Of a stretch of 64,000 nt of DNA, positions 62,619 through 64,000 are shown piece after piece (position 1 is the first letter of the stretch; every line of letters starts with the position of its first letter). The notes under the pieces are model-generated. The model did no database searches. It saw only the letters and a program-made list of their open reading frames with translations, and was not told where the DNA came from. The translations under genes were made by a program, and so were the position numbers. Source of the stretch: Leifsonia shinshuensis (GTDB taxonomy: Bacteria; Actinomycetota; Actinomycetes; Actinomycetales; Microbacteriaceae); contig NZ_JAVDVK010000001.1 of assembly GCF_031456835.1 (NCBI RefSeq), positions 2,294,001-2,358,000 on the forward strand. The letters run 5' to 3'.

Positions 62619-63635
62619 TCACTTCCGGTTGTCACCTGCCGCCGGGATCAGACCCTCCTCGATCAGCCGGCTCCACAGCGCGGTTGGGATCGGCTTCTCC
62701 ATCAGCTGCGCGTTCGCCGATATCTGCGCGGCCGTGTCCGCTCCCGTCACGACGGTGGTGACCGCCGGGTGCCGAAGCGGGAATTGCAGGGCGAGCTGCG
62801 GCACTGTCACCCCGTACTCGCCGGCGACGTCCGCTATGCGGTTCGTGCGTGCCACCAGTGACTGCGGCGGCTGGGCGTAATCGAAATGCGCTCCGGGGCG
62901 CGGCCGGTCGGTGGCCAGCAGACCGGAGTTGAACACGGCGGCGACGACCACCTGAACCCCGCGCTCCTCCGCCGCCGGCAGCAGGTCGCGTGCGGCGGAG
63001 TCGTCGAGCAGGGTGTAGCGGCCGGCGCACATGACCACGTCGAGGTCCGTCTCGCGGACGAACCGGGCGAGCATGGCCGACTGGTTCATCCCGGCACCGT
63101 AGGCGCGGATGACGCCCTGCGACCGCAGCTCGTCGAGGGCCGGGAACGCCGTGTCGAGCGCCTCCCGCTCGTGGTCGTCCGGGTCGTGGGCGAAGAGCAC
63201 GTCGATGCGGTCCACGTCGAGCCGGATGAGCGACTCCTCGACCGAGCGGAGGATGCCGTCGCGGGAGTAGTCGACCCGGCGGCGCGAGGTGGCCGGGGTG
63301 TCGAACAGGTTCGGGAGGTCGGTGTCACCGGGCCGGTAGTCCGGGTTGGGCTCCAGGAGGCGCCCGACCTTGGTCGACAGGATGTACTGGTCGCGCGGCA
63401 GGCCGCGGAGCGACTCGCCGAGCCTCCGCTCCGAGAGTCCCAGTCCGTAGTGCGGCGCGGTGTCGAAGTACCGGACGCCGGCCTCCCACGCGGCGGGCAC
63501 GATGCCGGGCCAGACGTCGTCCGGCCGGGCACTGTAGAGGTTGCCCAGCGCGGCCGCGCCGTACCCGAGGGGGCCGAGCGGCAGGCGCGCGGGACGGTCG
63601 GGCTCAGCCCGCGAGACGGAGGAAGGCGTCGGCAT
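62619..63635 (-). CDS. Aldo/keto reductase, aldose/L-fucose dehydrogenase type
   Basis: 338 aa. AKR tetrad: Asp and Tyr in 'YFDTAPHYGLGLSERRLG', Lys in 'ILSTKVG', His in 'VLFAHDPDDH'. The sequence type matches the D-threo-aldose 1-dehydrogenase/L-fucose dehydrogenase group, which oxidises free fucose to its lactone. ATG 63635 lies inside the GH95 gene (32-bp overlap) with GGAGG 9 nt upstream. Linked to a GH95 alpha-L-fucosidase, it would handle the released fucose. Confidence 0.9.
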   Translation of the reverse strand: MPTPSSVSRAEPDRPARLPLGPLGYGAAALGNLYSARPDDVWPGIVPAAWEAGVRYFDTAPHYGLGLSERRLGESLRGLPRDQYILSTKVGRLLEPNPDYRPGDTDLPNLFDTPATSRRRVDYSRDGILRSVEESLIRLDVDRIDVLFAHDPDDHEREALDTAFPALDELRSQGVIRAYGAGMNQSAMLARFVRETDLDVVMCAGRYTLLDDSAARDLLPAAEERGVQVVVAAVFNSGLLATDRPRPGAHFDYAQPPQSLVARTNRIADVAGEYGVTVPQLALQFPLRHPAVTTVVTGADTAAQISANAQLMEKPIPTALWSRLIEEGLIPAAGDNRK

Positions 63636-64000
63636 CCAGCGTCACCTCCTCGCCGGCGTCGAGCGGGACGCGGATGCGGCCCTCGTCCAGGCGGACGACG
63701 ACGTCGCCGCTCCCCGCGGTGCGCGTCAGCGTCGCGCTCGTGAGCGCGCCGCCATCCCAGGTGAGGTCGACGGTGATCCCCCCGCGGGCTCGCAGGCCGC
63801 GGACGGAACCCGCCCCCCAGCTCGGCGGCAGCGCGGGCAGCAGGACGAGCTCGCCGGCGTGGCTCTGCAGGAGCAGCTCCGCCAGTGCGGCGGGGAGCCC
63901 GAGGCTCACATCCACCTGGAACGGCGGGTGAGCGCGCAGGAACGTGGGCACGAGTCCTCCCCACGCCCACCGCTCCGCTCCGCGGAGCTCGGGGTCGCCG
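63604..64000 (-). CDS. GH95-type alpha-L-fucosidase, C-terminal part only
   Basis: The frame stays open to base 64000, so the N-terminal part is beyond the window; about 131 residues are seen. 'LRAHPPFQVDVSLGLPAALAELLLQSHAGELVLLPALPPSW' and 'GSVRGLRARGGITVDLTWDGGAL' are characteristic of the GH95 C-terminus (end of the alpha/alpha barrel and the last beta domain). GH95 enzymes remove alpha-1,2-linked fucose or galactose by inversion. It overlaps the aldo/keto reductase start, so the two form one operon. Confidence 0.88.
   Translation of the reverse strand, partial: GDPELRGAERWAWGGLVPTFLRAHPPFQVDVSLGLPAALAELLLQSHAGELVLLPALPPSWGAGSVRGLRARGGITVDLTWDGGALTSATLTRTAGSGDVVVRLDEGRIRVPLDAGEEVTLDADAFLRLAG

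Overview
The window is one contiguous stretch of high-GC actinobacterial chromosome. Three things point that way: HAIR/HspR-controlled dnaK and clpB, SigA-type -35/-10 promoters with many leaderless starts, and strong G/C third-position bias. Gene content and protein style (Leifsonia/Microbacterium-like) suggest Microbacteriaceae, but genus is an inference. Genes are densely packed with many 4-bp ATGA/GTGA overlaps. I see no prophage, transposase, integrase or CRISPR array. The only RNA gene I can name is a tRNA-Gly(CCC) at 62541-62614.

Layout. 1-1568: end of an SDR gene coupled to a threonine-aldolase-like lyase. 1780-10828: a glycan-utilisation locus. A minus-strand operon (sugar-binding protein, two permeases, lipoprotein GH43, cytoplasmic GH43, PhyH-type oxygenase) is divergent from a LacI repressor and a GH2 glycosidase; the same TTTACAGCGCTG operator lies at both transcription units. 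11918-17521: exopolysaccharide locus (processive GT2 synthase, membrane-anchored GH26, UDP-glucose dehydrogenase, GalU). 17964-24791: nitroreductase, zinc alcohol dehydrogenase, N-domain-less ClpB, and a MerR regulator with a membrane protein and a DHFR-like enzyme. 24920-33652: two APC permeases, GDPD, rRNA-type methyltransferase, amidohydrolase with its TetR regulator, CorA. 33725-38787: membrane esterase, tdh-kbl threonine catabolism, cysteine hydrolase. 38792-42878: dnaK-grpE-dnaJ-hspR heat-shock operon. 43041-50200: pdxH, two MFS transporters, a small alarmone synthetase, a divergent pair of His-rich MarR regulators, idi. 50286-56922: GH16-like protein, dcd and kdpFABC with an extra tiny leader ORF. 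57096-62491: formylglycine-generating enzyme facing a sulfatase operon (DUF6325 protein, 52-aa peptide, sulfatase), plus a LuxR regulator. 62541-64000: tRNA-Gly, aldo/keto reductase and the end of a GH95 fucosidase.

The less expected signals are: (i) the pair of divergent MarR proteins carrying His-rich insertions, one about 220 residues long placed inside the helix-turn-helix, over repeated TGTA-N4-TACA sites; (ii) several families of long intergenic inverted repeats, two of them present twice; (iii) a 27-codon membrane ORF coupled to kdpF; (iv) a structured, gene-free convergent gap at 1569-1779; and (v) a sulfatase/FGE/DUF6325 module. All functions are read from motifs and context by eye; no database search was run.
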